Positions 50,144 to 57,633 of a stretch of DNA of 64,000 nt are shown in pieces (the stretch's first letter is position 1; every line of letters begins with the position of its first letter). Origin of the DNA: Nocardioides mangrovi (GTDB lineage Bacteria; Actinomycetota; Actinomycetes; Propionibacteriales; Nocardioidaceae); the NCBI RefSeq assembly GCF_020073815.1, contig NZ_JAIQZJ010000003.1, positions 248,001 to 312,000 of the forward strand, given 5' to 3'. A model generated the notes under the pieces. That model saw only the letters and a program-made list of their open reading frames with translations, made no database searches and was not told where the DNA came from. The translations under genes were made by a program, and so were the position numbers.

Positions 50144-50755
50144 ATGACGGACACCGCGGCCAGGACCGACTGGGGAAGCCTCTACCGCGAGCACGTGGCC
50201 GCGATCTCCGCCCTCGGCTCCGAGCTGACCGACGACCAGCTCGGCCGGGTCGTGCCGGGCAGCCCGGCGTGGACCGTGCACGACGTCTTCGCCCACCTCG
50301 CCGGCGGCGCCTCCGACGCGGTGACCGGCCGGATGGACGGCGCCCCGGGGCCGGAGTGGACGGCCCGGCACGTGGGCGAGCGGCACGCGCTCCCGGTCAC
50401 GGATCTCACCGCCGAGATCCGCTCCCACCAGGACGCGCTCGCCGAGTCCGTCGTCGACAACCCGCGGCCGGCGCTGGTCTGGGACATCGCGGTCCACCAC
50501 GCCGACCTGCACGAGGCCCTCGGGCTCGGCATGCTCGGCGAGCCGATGTGGCAGCCGGTGCTCGCCGGCGTCGCGCCGATGAAGTTCGGCTCCGCCGGGA
50601 TCCCGCCCGACGTCGACGGCTACGAGCTCTTCCGGGCGCTCTTCTCCCGGCGCTCGCGCGCCCAGATGCGGGCCTGGGGCCTCGCGCTCTCCCCCGAGCA
50701 GCTGGACGAGCTCTGCATCTTCGGGCCCCGGGAGGACGATCAGCCCGTACCCTGA
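50144..50755 (+). CDS. maleylpyruvate isomerase/DinB-type (TIGR03083) protein
   Basis: The 203-residue product belongs to the mycothiol-dependent maleylpyruvate isomerase superfamily. The N-terminal helix bundle has LTDDQLGRVVPGSPAWTVHD followed by VFAHLAGGASD with the first metal histidine, and a second His pair in VWDIAVHHADLHEALG. The enzyme's real substrate is unknown; most relatives are putative mycothiol transferases. The TGA stop overlaps the last base of the -10 box of the GH6 gene. Confidence 0.82.
   Translation: MTDTAARTDWGSLYREHVAAISALGSELTDDQLGRVVPGSPAWTVHDVFAHLAGGASDAVTGRMDGAPGPEWTARHVGERHALPVTDLTAEIRSHQDALAESVVDNPRPALVWDIAVHHADLHEALGLGMLGEPMWQPVLAGVAPMKFGSAGIPPDVDGYELFRALFSRRSRAQMRAWGLALSPEQLDELCIFGPREDDQPVP
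50748..50753 (+). promoter_or_regulatory. leaderless -10 box of the GH6 gene, inside the upstream coding end
   Basis: TACCCT spans the final codons of the TIGR03083-type gene and lies six bases before GTG 50760. Confidence 0.55.
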
Positions 50756-50759
50756 GTAG

Positions 50760-51836
50760 GTGCTCCCTCGGGATACTCCCCTGCGCTCACGCGCCCTCGT
50801 CACGGTCGTGGCGCTGCTGGCCGTGCCCGCACTCGTGGGCACCGGCGCGGCGCTGGCGAGCGACACCCCGGCCGCGGGGACGACGTACGCCGCACCGGCC
50901 GCCCACGCCGAGCAGCACCAGGCCCAGGCGAAGCCGCAGCGCCGGGATCCGCGCCGCTCGCAGGGCCTCTTCGTCGACCCGAAGATGCCGGCCTACAACC
51001 AGGGCGGGGTCTACCGGACCCGGATCGGGCAGATGTCGCAGGCGTTCTGGGTGATCCCGGAGGCCTACGGCACGGACGCGGTCCGCGCCAAGGTGAACGA
51101 GTACACCGGCGACGCCCTCGCCGCCCACAAGACCCCGGTCCTGTCGGTCTACGGCATCCCGGGCCGCGACTGCGGTCAGTACTCCTCCGGCAACCCGCTG
51201 ACCACCGCCGCGCAGTACCGCGCCTGGATCTCGCAGCTCGCCAAGGGCCTGGAGAAGAAGAAGGCGCTGGTGGTCCTCGAGCCCGACGCGCTCGCGCTCT
51301 TCAGCAGCTCGACGACGACCTGCCCGACGAAGCCGGCCGGCTGGCAGCAGATGCTCCGCTTCGCGTCGAAGAAGCTGAGCAGCACCGGCGCGTGGGTCTA
51401 CCTCGACGCCGGTCACTCGAACTGGACGCCGTACGACGACCGACCGAGCTACCTCAAGCAGGCCGGCGTGAAGTACACCCGCGGCATCAGCACCAACGTG
51501 TCGAACTTCCGCCCCACCGCCGCCGAGAAGAAGTACGCCGCGTTGATGCTCAAGGGCCTGCGCAAGCTCGGGATCAAGCACAAGCACTACGTCATCGACA
51601 CCTCGCGCAACGGCGCGACCCCGCCGGCCGACGCGGGCTACGACACGATCAACCCGACCTGGGCGCGGCTGGGCAAGAAGCCGCGCCTGGTCTTCCAGGG
51701 TGCCTTCGACGGCACCCTGTGGGTCAAGCACCCCGGGGAGTCCGACGGCACCGTCAACGGCGGCCCGCCCTCCGGGCAGTGGTGCGACTTCCTCGCCGAC
51801 CGGCTCCTGCACCGTCCCGAGTCCACCAGCTGCTGA
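50760..51836 (+). CDS. secreted glycoside hydrolase family 6 (cellulase/cellobiohydrolase-like)
   Basis: The 358-residue protein has a signal peptide (RSRALVTVVALLAVPALVG, cleavage near ALAS) and a GH6 catalytic domain. Family landmarks are PVLSVYGIPGRDCGQYSSGN with the catalytic aspartate region, VVLEPDAL with the second aspartate, YLDAGHSNW, ISTNVSNF and DTSRNG, closing with LWVKHPGESDG. GH6 enzymes cleave beta-1,4-glucan by inversion. There is no cellulose-binding module. The GTG start is supported by its leaderless -10 box. Confidence 0.94.
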   Translation: MLPRDTPLRSRALVTVVALLAVPALVGTGAALASDTPAAGTTYAAPAAHAEQHQAQAKPQRRDPRRSQGLFVDPKMPAYNQGGVYRTRIGQMSQAFWVIPEAYGTDAVRAKVNEYTGDALAAHKTPVLSVYGIPGRDCGQYSSGNPLTTAAQYRAWISQLAKGLEKKKALVVLEPDALALFSSSTTTCPTKPAGWQQMLRFASKKLSSTGAWVYLDAGHSNWTPYDDRPSYLKQAGVKYTRGISTNVSNFRPTAAEKKYAALMLKGLRKLGIKHKHYVIDTSRNGATPPADAGYDTINPTWARLGKKPRLVFQGAFDGTLWVKHPGESDGTVNGGPPSGQWCDFLADRLLHRPESTSC

Positions 51837-51846
51837 GCCGACCGGT

Positions 51847-51937
51847 TACTTCTCAGGCCTTCCTGTCACTTCTCGGCCGTTGCAACACCTGAGAAGTGCA
51901 GGAGTCACCGGTGCACCGGTGATTCCTGCTTCGCGCG
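51847..51937. repeat. 91-bp two-hairpin dispersed element, copy B (inverse orientation)
   Basis: Read on the minus strand it matches copy A (8405-8495) over its whole length, with about seven or eight substitutions and two single-base gaps. The palindrome centred on GGTGCACC is kept with one imperfect pair, and ACTTCTCAGG/CCTGAGAAGT arms are conserved. It again lies between convergent genes (GH6 and DUF4287). Confidence 0.88.
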
Positions 51938-51961
51938 GGATCAGCAGCTCGAGGGTCAGCC

Positions 51962-52195
51962 TCACGCCCGGTCCTCCGCGAGGACGTGGGCGACGACGGC
52001 GTTCGCGTGGCCGTGTCCCATGCCGTGCTCGTCCTTGAGGAGCGCCACGAGCTCCATGTGCGCGGCGCCCGCGCCGTAGCCGGGGGCCGAGCGCACCACG
52101 GCCTGCCACTCCTCGATCGGGCGGCCGTACTTCTTCTCGATCGACGGGAAGTACGACGCCGGGCCCTTCACCTGTGCGGTCACGGTCTCACTCAC
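51962..52195 (-). CDS. DUF4287 domain protein
   Basis: The 77-residue product matches the DUF4287 family: KGPASYFPSIEKKYGRPIEE then WQAVVRSAPG and HMELVALLKDEHGMGHGHAN. These small helical proteins are common in actinobacteria and often precede DUF5655 or transport domains, with no assigned function. The GTG start at 52195 overlaps no other gene. It diverges from the MFS gene with 56 bp between start codons. Confidence 0.88.
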   Translation of the reverse strand: MSETVTAQVKGPASYFPSIEKKYGRPIEEWQAVVRSAPGYGAGAAHMELVALLKDEHGMGHGHANAVVAHVLAEDRA

Positions 52196-52237
52196 ACCGG
52201 ATCCGACCCGGTGGCGGGGAAGAACTCATCGCGGGAC

Positions 52238-52243
52238 TAGGTT
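52238..52243 (+). promoter_or_regulatory. leaderless -10 box of the MFS gene
   Basis: TAGGTT lies eight bases before GTG 52252. Confidence 0.5.
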
Positions 52244-52251
52244 CGGTCCTC

Positions 52252-53535
52252 GTGCCCTCCCTCCGCAGCCTCGTCGCCGACACGCGGCCGCTGAGCAACG
52301 AGCACTTCCGCCGGCTCTGGCTGGCCAACATCGTCACCGTCATCGGCGCGCAGCTGACGGTCGTGGCCGTGCCGGCGCAGATCTACGACATCACCGGCTC
52401 CTCGGCGTACGTCGGCCTCACCGGGCTCTTCGGCCTGGTCCCGCTGATCATCTTCGGGCTGTGGGGCGGCGCGCTGGCCGACGTCTTCGACCGGCGCACG
52501 CTGCTGATCATCACCACCAGCGGCCTGATCGGCACCAGCGCGCTCTTCTGGGTCCAGGCCGCCGCCGGCAACACCGACGTGTGGCTGCTGCTGGGGCTCT
52601 TCTCCGTCCAGCAGGCCTTCTTCGCGGTCAACCAGCCGACCCGCAGTGCGGTGCTGCCCAAGCTGCTCCCCCCGGAGCTGCTGCCGGCCGCCAACTCGCT
52701 CAACATGACGATCTTCCAGGCCGGCGCGATCGGCGGCCCGCTGGTCGCGGGCGTCCTGATCCCGGTGCTCGGCTACCGGTGGCTCTACCTGATCGACAGC
52801 ATCACGCTCTTCGCCACCATGAGCGCCGTGGTCCGGCTGCCGCGGCTCCCGGTCGAGGGCCCCACGACCACGCCCGGGCTGCGGTCGGTGATCGAGGGCT
52901 TCCGCTACCTCGCGGGCCACTCGGTGCTGCTCATGTCCTTCGTGGTCGACCTGATCGCGATGATCTTCGGCATGCCGCGCGCGCTCTTCCCCGAGATCGC
53001 GCACCTCGACTTCCACGGCCCCGACGAGGGCGGCCTCGTCTTCGCCCTGCTCTACGCCGCGATCCCGGCGGGCGCCGTGATCGGCGGCGTCTTCTCCGGC
53101 TGGGTCTCGCGGGTCGAGCGCCAGGGGTACGCCGTCGTGGTCTGCATCGTCGTCTGGGGTGCCGCGATGGCCGGCTTCGGCATCGCCGTCGGGCTCGCGG
53201 ACCACTGGCGGACGACCATGCTCTGGGTCGCCCTGCTGATGCTGGTGATCGGCGGCGCGGCCGACATGGCGTCCGCGGCGTTCCGCACCTCGATGCTCCA
53301 GAGCGCCGCGACCGACGCGGTCCGCGGCCGGCTCCAGGGCGTCTTCATCGTCGTCGTCGCCGGCGGACCGCGGATCGCCGACGTGGTCCACGGCGCCAGC
53401 GCCGCCGCGGTCGGTACGGCGGCCGCCGCTGCCGGCGGCGGCATCCTGGTCGTGGTCGGCGTGGTGGTCGCGGCCCTCGCGGTGCCGTCGTTCATTCGGT
53501 ACCGGGTCACCCGCGCACCTACCATCGCCCGGTGA
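52252..53535 (+). CDS. MFS transporter, EntS-like (MFS_3) drug/siderophore exporter type
   Basis: The 427-residue membrane protein has 12 predicted helices and the MFS_3/EntS pattern: NEHFRRLWLANIVTVIGAQL at the start and the loop motif WGGALADVFDRRTLLI. Relatives export enterobactin, tetracyclines or other small molecules, but many are uncharacterised. The start GTG 52252 is chosen because it begins the conserved region and has the -10 box upstream. Its stop overlaps the GTG of the SDR gene as GTGA, so the two proteins probably belong to one process. Confidence 0.9.
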   Translation: MPSLRSLVADTRPLSNEHFRRLWLANIVTVIGAQLTVVAVPAQIYDITGSSAYVGLTGLFGLVPLIIFGLWGGALADVFDRRTLLIITTSGLIGTSALFWVQAAAGNTDVWLLLGLFSVQQAFFAVNQPTRSAVLPKLLPPELLPAANSLNMTIFQAGAIGGPLVAGVLIPVLGYRWLYLIDSITLFATMSAVVRLPRLPVEGPTTTPGLRSVIEGFRYLAGHSVLLMSFVVDLIAMIFGMPRALFPEIAHLDFHGPDEGGLVFALLYAAIPAGAVIGGVFSGWVSRVERQGYAVVVCIVVWGAAMAGFGIAVGLADHWRTTMLWVALLMLVIGGAADMASAAFRTSMLQSAATDAVRGRLQGVFIVVVAGGPRIADVVHGASAAAVGTAAAAAGGGILVVVGVVVAALAVPSFIRYRVTRAPTIAR

Positions 53536-54995
53536 ACCGCCCCGCGATCGACCCGGACGACCTCGCCACGACCGTGCGTGTGCTGGGTCAGCTGCACCAC
53601 CTCGACGAGTCCGACCCCGACCTGGTGACCGTCAAGCGCGCGGCGTCGCACATGTACAAGGCGCTCAAGGCCGAGCGCCGCCTGCGCAAGCGTCAGGCCG
53701 AGCTGGCCCACGACCGCGCGATCACCGAGGCCACGGCGACCGGCTCGCCGATGCGGATCGACGACGAGACGCAGGGCATCCCGCTGGTCTCGACCGCGCC
53801 CGGCGCCTTCGCGGGCGAGCTCATCAACCCCCGCGGCTGCTACATCTGCAAGAGCGACTACACCCTCGTCGACGCCTTCTACCACTACCTCTGCCCGAGC
53901 TGCGCGGCGATGTCGCACGCCAAGCGCGGCCAGGGCACCGACCTCACCGGGCGCCGCGCGCTGCTCACGGGCGGGCGCGCCAAGATCGGCATGTACATCG
54001 CCCTGCGCCTGCTGCGCGACGGCGCGCACACCACCATCACGACGCGGTTCCCGCACGACGCCGTGCGCCGCTTCTCCGCCCTCGAGGACAGCGCCGACTG
54101 GATCGACCGCCTCACGATCGTCGGCATCGACCTGCGCGACCCGACCCAGGTCATCTCGCTGGCGGACGAGGTCGCCGCCGCCGGGCCGCTCGACATCCTG
54201 ATCAACAACGCCTGCCAGACGGTACGCCGGACGCCGGGCTCCTACCGGCCGCTCGTCGAGGCCGAGCGGGCGCCCCTGCCGACCGGCGTGCGGCTGCCCG
54301 AGATCGTGAGCTTCGACCACATCAGCGACGCCCACCCCGCGGCGATCGCCGGCACGCTGAAGCAGCACGCCGTCGCCCACCACGAGACGCCGGCCCACAC
54401 GCCCGCCTCCATCACGGCGCTCGCGCTGCAGGCCGGCCACGCCTCGCTCGAGGCGCACCTCGCCGGCACGGCCGTCGACGCGGGCGGCCTGCTGCCCGAC
54501 ATCCAGGTCAACAACTCCTGGACCCAGACCGTCGACCAGGTCGACCCGCTGGAGCTGCTCGAGGTGCAGCTGTGCAACGCGACCGCGCCGTTCCTGCTCA
54601 TCTCGCGGCTGCGCGCCTCGATGCGGCAGTCGCCGGCGCGGCGTACCTACGTCGTCAACGTGTCGGCGATGGAGGGCCAGTTCGGCGGCCGCCGCTACAA
54701 GGGCGCCGGGCACCCGCACACCAACATGGCCAAGGCGGCGCTCAACATGCTGACCCGCACCAGCGCGGGCGAGATGTTCGAGACCGACCGGATCCTGATG
54801 AACGCGGTGGACACCGGCTGGATCACCGACGAGCGCCCGCACGCGGACAAGCTGCGCATCGCGGCCGAGGGCTGGCACGCGCCCCTCGACCTGGTCGACG
54901 GCGCCGCCCGCGTCTACGACCCGATCGTGCGCGGCGAGGCCGGCGAGGACCTCTACGGCCACTTCCTCAAGGACTTCCAGCCCAGCCCCTGGTGA
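53532..54995 (+). CDS. short-chain dehydrogenase-like protein with N-terminal four-cysteine zinc finger
   Basis: The 487-residue product has a charged helical N-terminus (about 1-70), then a Cys4 knuckle with C103, C106, C121 and C124 (RGCYICKSDY and YLCPSCAAMS), and a Rossmann domain from about residue 138: LLTGGRAKIGMYIALRLLRD, DLRDP, DILINNAC, VNVSAMEGQF and MAKAALNMLTRTSA. The SDR glycine motif is altered (GGRAKIG), and the usual Tyr of YxxxK is displaced, although a lysine is kept in NMAKAAL. It may bind NAD(P) with changed catalysis. It is coupled to an EntS-like exporter. Confidence 0.82.
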   Translation: MNRPAIDPDDLATTVRVLGQLHHLDESDPDLVTVKRAASHMYKALKAERRLRKRQAELAHDRAITEATATGSPMRIDDETQGIPLVSTAPGAFAGELINPRGCYICKSDYTLVDAFYHYLCPSCAAMSHAKRGQGTDLTGRRALLTGGRAKIGMYIALRLLRDGAHTTITTRFPHDAVRRFSALEDSADWIDRLTIVGIDLRDPTQVISLADEVAAAGPLDILINNACQTVRRTPGSYRPLVEAERAPLPTGVRLPEIVSFDHISDAHPAAIAGTLKQHAVAHHETPAHTPASITALALQAGHASLEAHLAGTAVDAGGLLPDIQVNNSWTQTVDQVDPLELLEVQLCNATAPFLLISRLRASMRQSPARRTYVVNVSAMEGQFGGRRYKGAGHPHTNMAKAALNMLTRTSAGEMFETDRILMNAVDTGWITDERPHADKLRIAAEGWHAPLDLVDGAARVYDPIVRGEAGEDLYGHFLKDFQPSPW

Positions 54996-55037
54996 GTCGT
55001 CGGCAGCCCGAGGTCCTGCGGTGCGACGATCGGCCCC

Positions 55038-55208
55038 ATGGACGCGATGGAGTGCGACGGCTGCGGGGCGACGATGCGGTGGGAGACCTCGCACTCGAGG
55101 TGTGATCGGTGCGGGTACATCCGGCCGTGCTGCGAGGGAGCGCCCGTGACGGCGGGCTGCGTCGTGCCGGCGGGCGCAGTCTCCGGGGCGGCTGCCGCGG
55201 GCAGCTGA
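55038..55208 (+). CDS. small Cys-rich zinc-ribbon-like protein, 56 residues
   Basis: The frame encodes MDAMECDGCGATMRWETSHS followed by RCDRCGYIRPCCEGAPVTAG and an Ala/Gly tail. The two CxxC pairs (CDGC and CDRC), 12 residues apart, are a classic zinc-ribbon spacing, and a further CC follows. The motif density makes chance unlikely. No clear Shine-Dalgarno or -10 box precedes it, and it may be read from the upstream SDR transcript. Length is below many gene-calling cut-offs. Confidence 0.65.
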   Translation: MDAMECDGCGATMRWETSHSRCDRCGYIRPCCEGAPVTAGCVVPAGAVSGAAAAGS

Positions 55209-55213
55209 GCCCC

Positions 55214-55687
55214 GTGCACCTGCCCGCGCTCCCCGGTCCGCGCGACCTTCCCCGCCTGCTCGAGCGGGCGTCGGCCTTCGTCGACGACCTCGCCGGCCTG
55301 GTGCCCCGCACGGCGGCGCTGATCACCGCCGCGGAGGAGCTCCTCGCCGAGGCCGACGCACTGCTGCGGCGCACCGCCGCCGTCGTCGACCGCGTCGACG
55401 CGACCCGCGAGGCGGCGGACGTGGTGGTCGCGAGCGCGACCGACCCGGTCCGGCGTACGACCGCGCTGCTCGACCAGCTCGAGCCCACCTTCGCCGACCT
55501 CCCCGCACTCACGGTGCGGATCGAGGAGGTCGTCCCGGTGGTGGCCGGCATGGACAACGTGTCCGGCGACCTGCGCAGGCTGCTCGAGATCGTCGGCCAG
55601 CTCGACGAGCTGGTCGGGCACCTGCCCGGCATGGGCCGGATCAGGAAGCGGCTCGAGGAGGAGTCAGCTGGGGAGCAGCCCGCGTAG
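55214..55687 (+). CDS. hypothetical helical protein
   Basis: The 157-residue product starts VHLPALPGPRDLPRLLERAS and is almost entirely amphipathic helix with heptad-like Leu/Val spacing (ALITAAEELLAEADALLRRT, AAVVDRVDATREAADVVVAS, QLDELVGHLPGMGRIRKRL). It resembles apolipoprotein-like or phasin-like surface-binding proteins, which is only a structural impression. GTG 55214 follows the preceding stop by 5 bp. The end overlaps the convergent DUF664 gene by 24 bp. Confidence 0.7.
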   Translation: MHLPALPGPRDLPRLLERASAFVDDLAGLVPRTAALITAAEELLAEADALLRRTAAVVDRVDATREAADVVVASATDPVRRTTALLDQLEPTFADLPALTVRIEEVVPVVAGMDNVSGDLRRLLEIVGQLDELVGHLPGMGRIRKRLEEESAGEQPA

Positions 55688-56167
55688 GTAGGCGGCCTGG
55701 CCGACGTGCTGCGCGTCGTCGTCGACGATGCTGACCAGCCGGACACCGCGGGTCACCGGCGGGTCCCAGTGGGTGTCCACGACGTCGTCCAGGTCCGCCT
55801 CGGTGACGGTGCGCAGGTAGGCGACGGTGGCCTCGTGCGCGGCGCGGAGGTACGCCGCCAGCAGCTCGGCGCTGGCGCGCACCTTCCCCACCTGCTCGCT
55901 GGTGTGCCCGTAGCCGTGCTCGTGCGGGTCGAGGTCGAGCCCGAAGCGCTCGCACCACCCGTCGGTCAGCCAGACCTCGTCGGAGCCCGCGAGGTGGGCG
56001 ACCTGGGCGTCCTGCACGCGCGCGGCGTGCCAGACGAGCCAGGCGACCGAGTTGGCGTCGGGGGTCGGGCGGTGGGCGAGCTGGTCGTCGGTGAGCCCGT
56101 CGACCGCGGCCTCGCCGTTCTCCAGGATCCGCTCGAAGAAGTCGATGAAGACGTCTGCCGGAGTCAT
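55664..56167 (-). CDS. DUF664/DinB-like mycothiol transferase-type protein
   Basis: The 167-residue product is a DinB-superfamily four-helix protein of the DUF664 type. It has LTDDQLAHRPTPDANSVAWL followed by VWHAARVQDAQVAHL with the first metal histidine, and DDDAQHVGQAAYLRGLL at the end with another. It is the third MDMPI/DinB-fold gene in this window. The ATG is preceded by TAGCGT seven bases upstream, so a leaderless transcript is likely. Its substrate is unknown. Confidence 0.86.
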   Translation of the reverse strand: MTPADVFIDFFERILENGEAAVDGLTDDQLAHRPTPDANSVAWLVWHAARVQDAQVAHLAGSDEVWLTDGWCERFGLDLDPHEHGYGHTSEQVGKVRASAELLAAYLRAAHEATVAYLRTVTEADLDDVVDTHWDPPVTRGVRLVSIVDDDAQHVGQAAYLRGLLPS

Positions 56168-56174
56168 GACCCCG

Positions 56175-56180
56175 ACGCTA
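56175..56180 (-). promoter_or_regulatory. leaderless -10 box of the DUF664 gene
   Basis: TAGCGT on the minus strand lies seven bases before ATG 56167. Confidence 0.55.
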
Positions 56181-56220
56181 CCGACCGTTTGGTCCGCGGC
56201 CCATCGGGTAGTGCGCCCGT

Positions 56221-57621
56221 GTGCGCACCCTCTCGGCCCTGATCGCCACGACGCTCCTCACCGCGGTCGCGCTGCCGGCGGCCGCCGCCCCGTCGTACGA
56301 CGGCGGGCTGTCGACGCCGCGGGAGGACAGCTACTACCCCCAGCACGGCGATCCCGGCGTCGACGTCCTCCACTACGGCCTCGACCTGCGGTGGCACCGG
56401 GGCAGCCGGACGCTCGTCGGCTCGGCCGACATCACCCTGCGCGCCACCGCGGACGCCGACGACCTCCAGCTCGACCTCGGCCGCACCCTGCACGTCAGGG
56501 AGGTCAGCGTCGACGGCACCCGCGTCGCCAGCTCCCACGACGGCGCCGTGCTGCACGTCGAGCAGCCCGTGGTCTCCGATCAGCGCTACCTCGTCCACGT
56601 CGGCTACCGCGGCACCCCGCACACCGTCGCCGCGCCGTCCACCCGCAGCGACCAGCGCGGCGGGCTCGGCATGCGGGTCACGAAGGACGGCCAGCTGCGC
56701 ACGATGCAGGAGCCGTACGGCGCGTTCACGTGGTACCCCGCCAACGACCAGCCCTCCGACAAGGCGCTCCTCGACGTCCGCGTCACCGCACCGAAGGGCT
56801 GGGTCGGCGTCAGCAACGGACGGCTGCTCAGCCGCAAGCGGACCGCGGCCGGGACGGTGACCCGCTTCCACCTCGCGCACCCGGTGGCGACGTACCTCAC
56901 CACGCTCGCCGTCGGGCCGTACGTGCACCGGACGGCGACGGGGCCGCACGGCCTGCCACTGAGCTACTGGCTCCCGCGCAGCGACCCGGAGCGCTACCTG
57001 AAGGTGCTGCGGCACCTCCCCGCCGACCTCCGCTGGCTGGAGGACCGGCTCGGCCGCTACCCCTTCGAGAGCGCCGGCGTCGTCGTGGTGCCGGGCGCGT
57101 CGGCGATGGAGACGCAGACCCTGGTCACCTTCGGAGCGAAGACGTGGGCCGCCAGTGAGATCCCCCGCGAGATCCTGGTCCACGAGGTCGCGCACCAGTG
57201 GTACGGCGACACCGTCACGCCATCGGACTGGAGCGACCTCTGGATGAACGAGGGCATGGCCATGTACCTCGAGGCGCGCTGGTCGGCCTCCCACGGCCGC
57301 GCGCCCTGGAGCGCCTGGACCAACTACTTCTCCCAGCGGAACCGGAGGGACCGCGCCGAGCAGGGCGGCCCCGGCGACTACGACCCGGGGATGTTCGCCA
57401 GCGGCTGCGTCTACTACTGCACCTCGGCGATGTACGAGAAGCTGCGCGGGAAGATCGGCAACGACGCCTTCTGGCAGCTGGTGCAGCAGTGGCCGCAGTC
57501 GCAGCCGGACGCCAACGTCGACCGCGCCGGCTTCGCGGCGATGGCCGAGGAGCTGTCCGGCCAGGACCTCGGCGACTTCTTCGAGACCTGGCTGACGTCG
57601 CCGACCTGGCCGCCGGCCTGA
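56221..57621 (+). CDS. secreted M1-family metallopeptidase
   Basis: The 466-residue protein has a signal peptide (ALIATTLLTAVALPAAAAP) and the M1 aminopeptidase layout: an N-terminal beta domain, the TMQEPYGAFTWYPANDQPSD segment, and the catalytic domain with HExxH in LVHEVAHQWYGD and the third zinc ligand in WMNEGMAMYLE. The substrate-binding GxMEN of classical M1 enzymes reads ASAMETQ here. It lacks the large C-terminal helical domain, so it belongs to the shorter secreted group. The GTG at 56221 is the only start that keeps the full signal peptide. Confidence 0.92.
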   Translation: MRTLSALIATTLLTAVALPAAAAPSYDGGLSTPREDSYYPQHGDPGVDVLHYGLDLRWHRGSRTLVGSADITLRATADADDLQLDLGRTLHVREVSVDGTRVASSHDGAVLHVEQPVVSDQRYLVHVGYRGTPHTVAAPSTRSDQRGGLGMRVTKDGQLRTMQEPYGAFTWYPANDQPSDKALLDVRVTAPKGWVGVSNGRLLSRKRTAAGTVTRFHLAHPVATYLTTLAVGPYVHRTATGPHGLPLSYWLPRSDPERYLKVLRHLPADLRWLEDRLGRYPFESAGVVVVPGASAMETQTLVTFGAKTWAASEIPREILVHEVAHQWYGDTVTPSDWSDLWMNEGMAMYLEARWSASHGRAPWSAWTNYFSQRNRRDRAEQGGPGDYDPGMFASGCVYYCTSAMYEKLRGKIGNDAFWQLVQQWPQSQPDANVDRAGFAAMAEELSGQDLGDFFETWLTSPTWPPA

Positions 57622-57633
57622 CCCACCCCGGTC

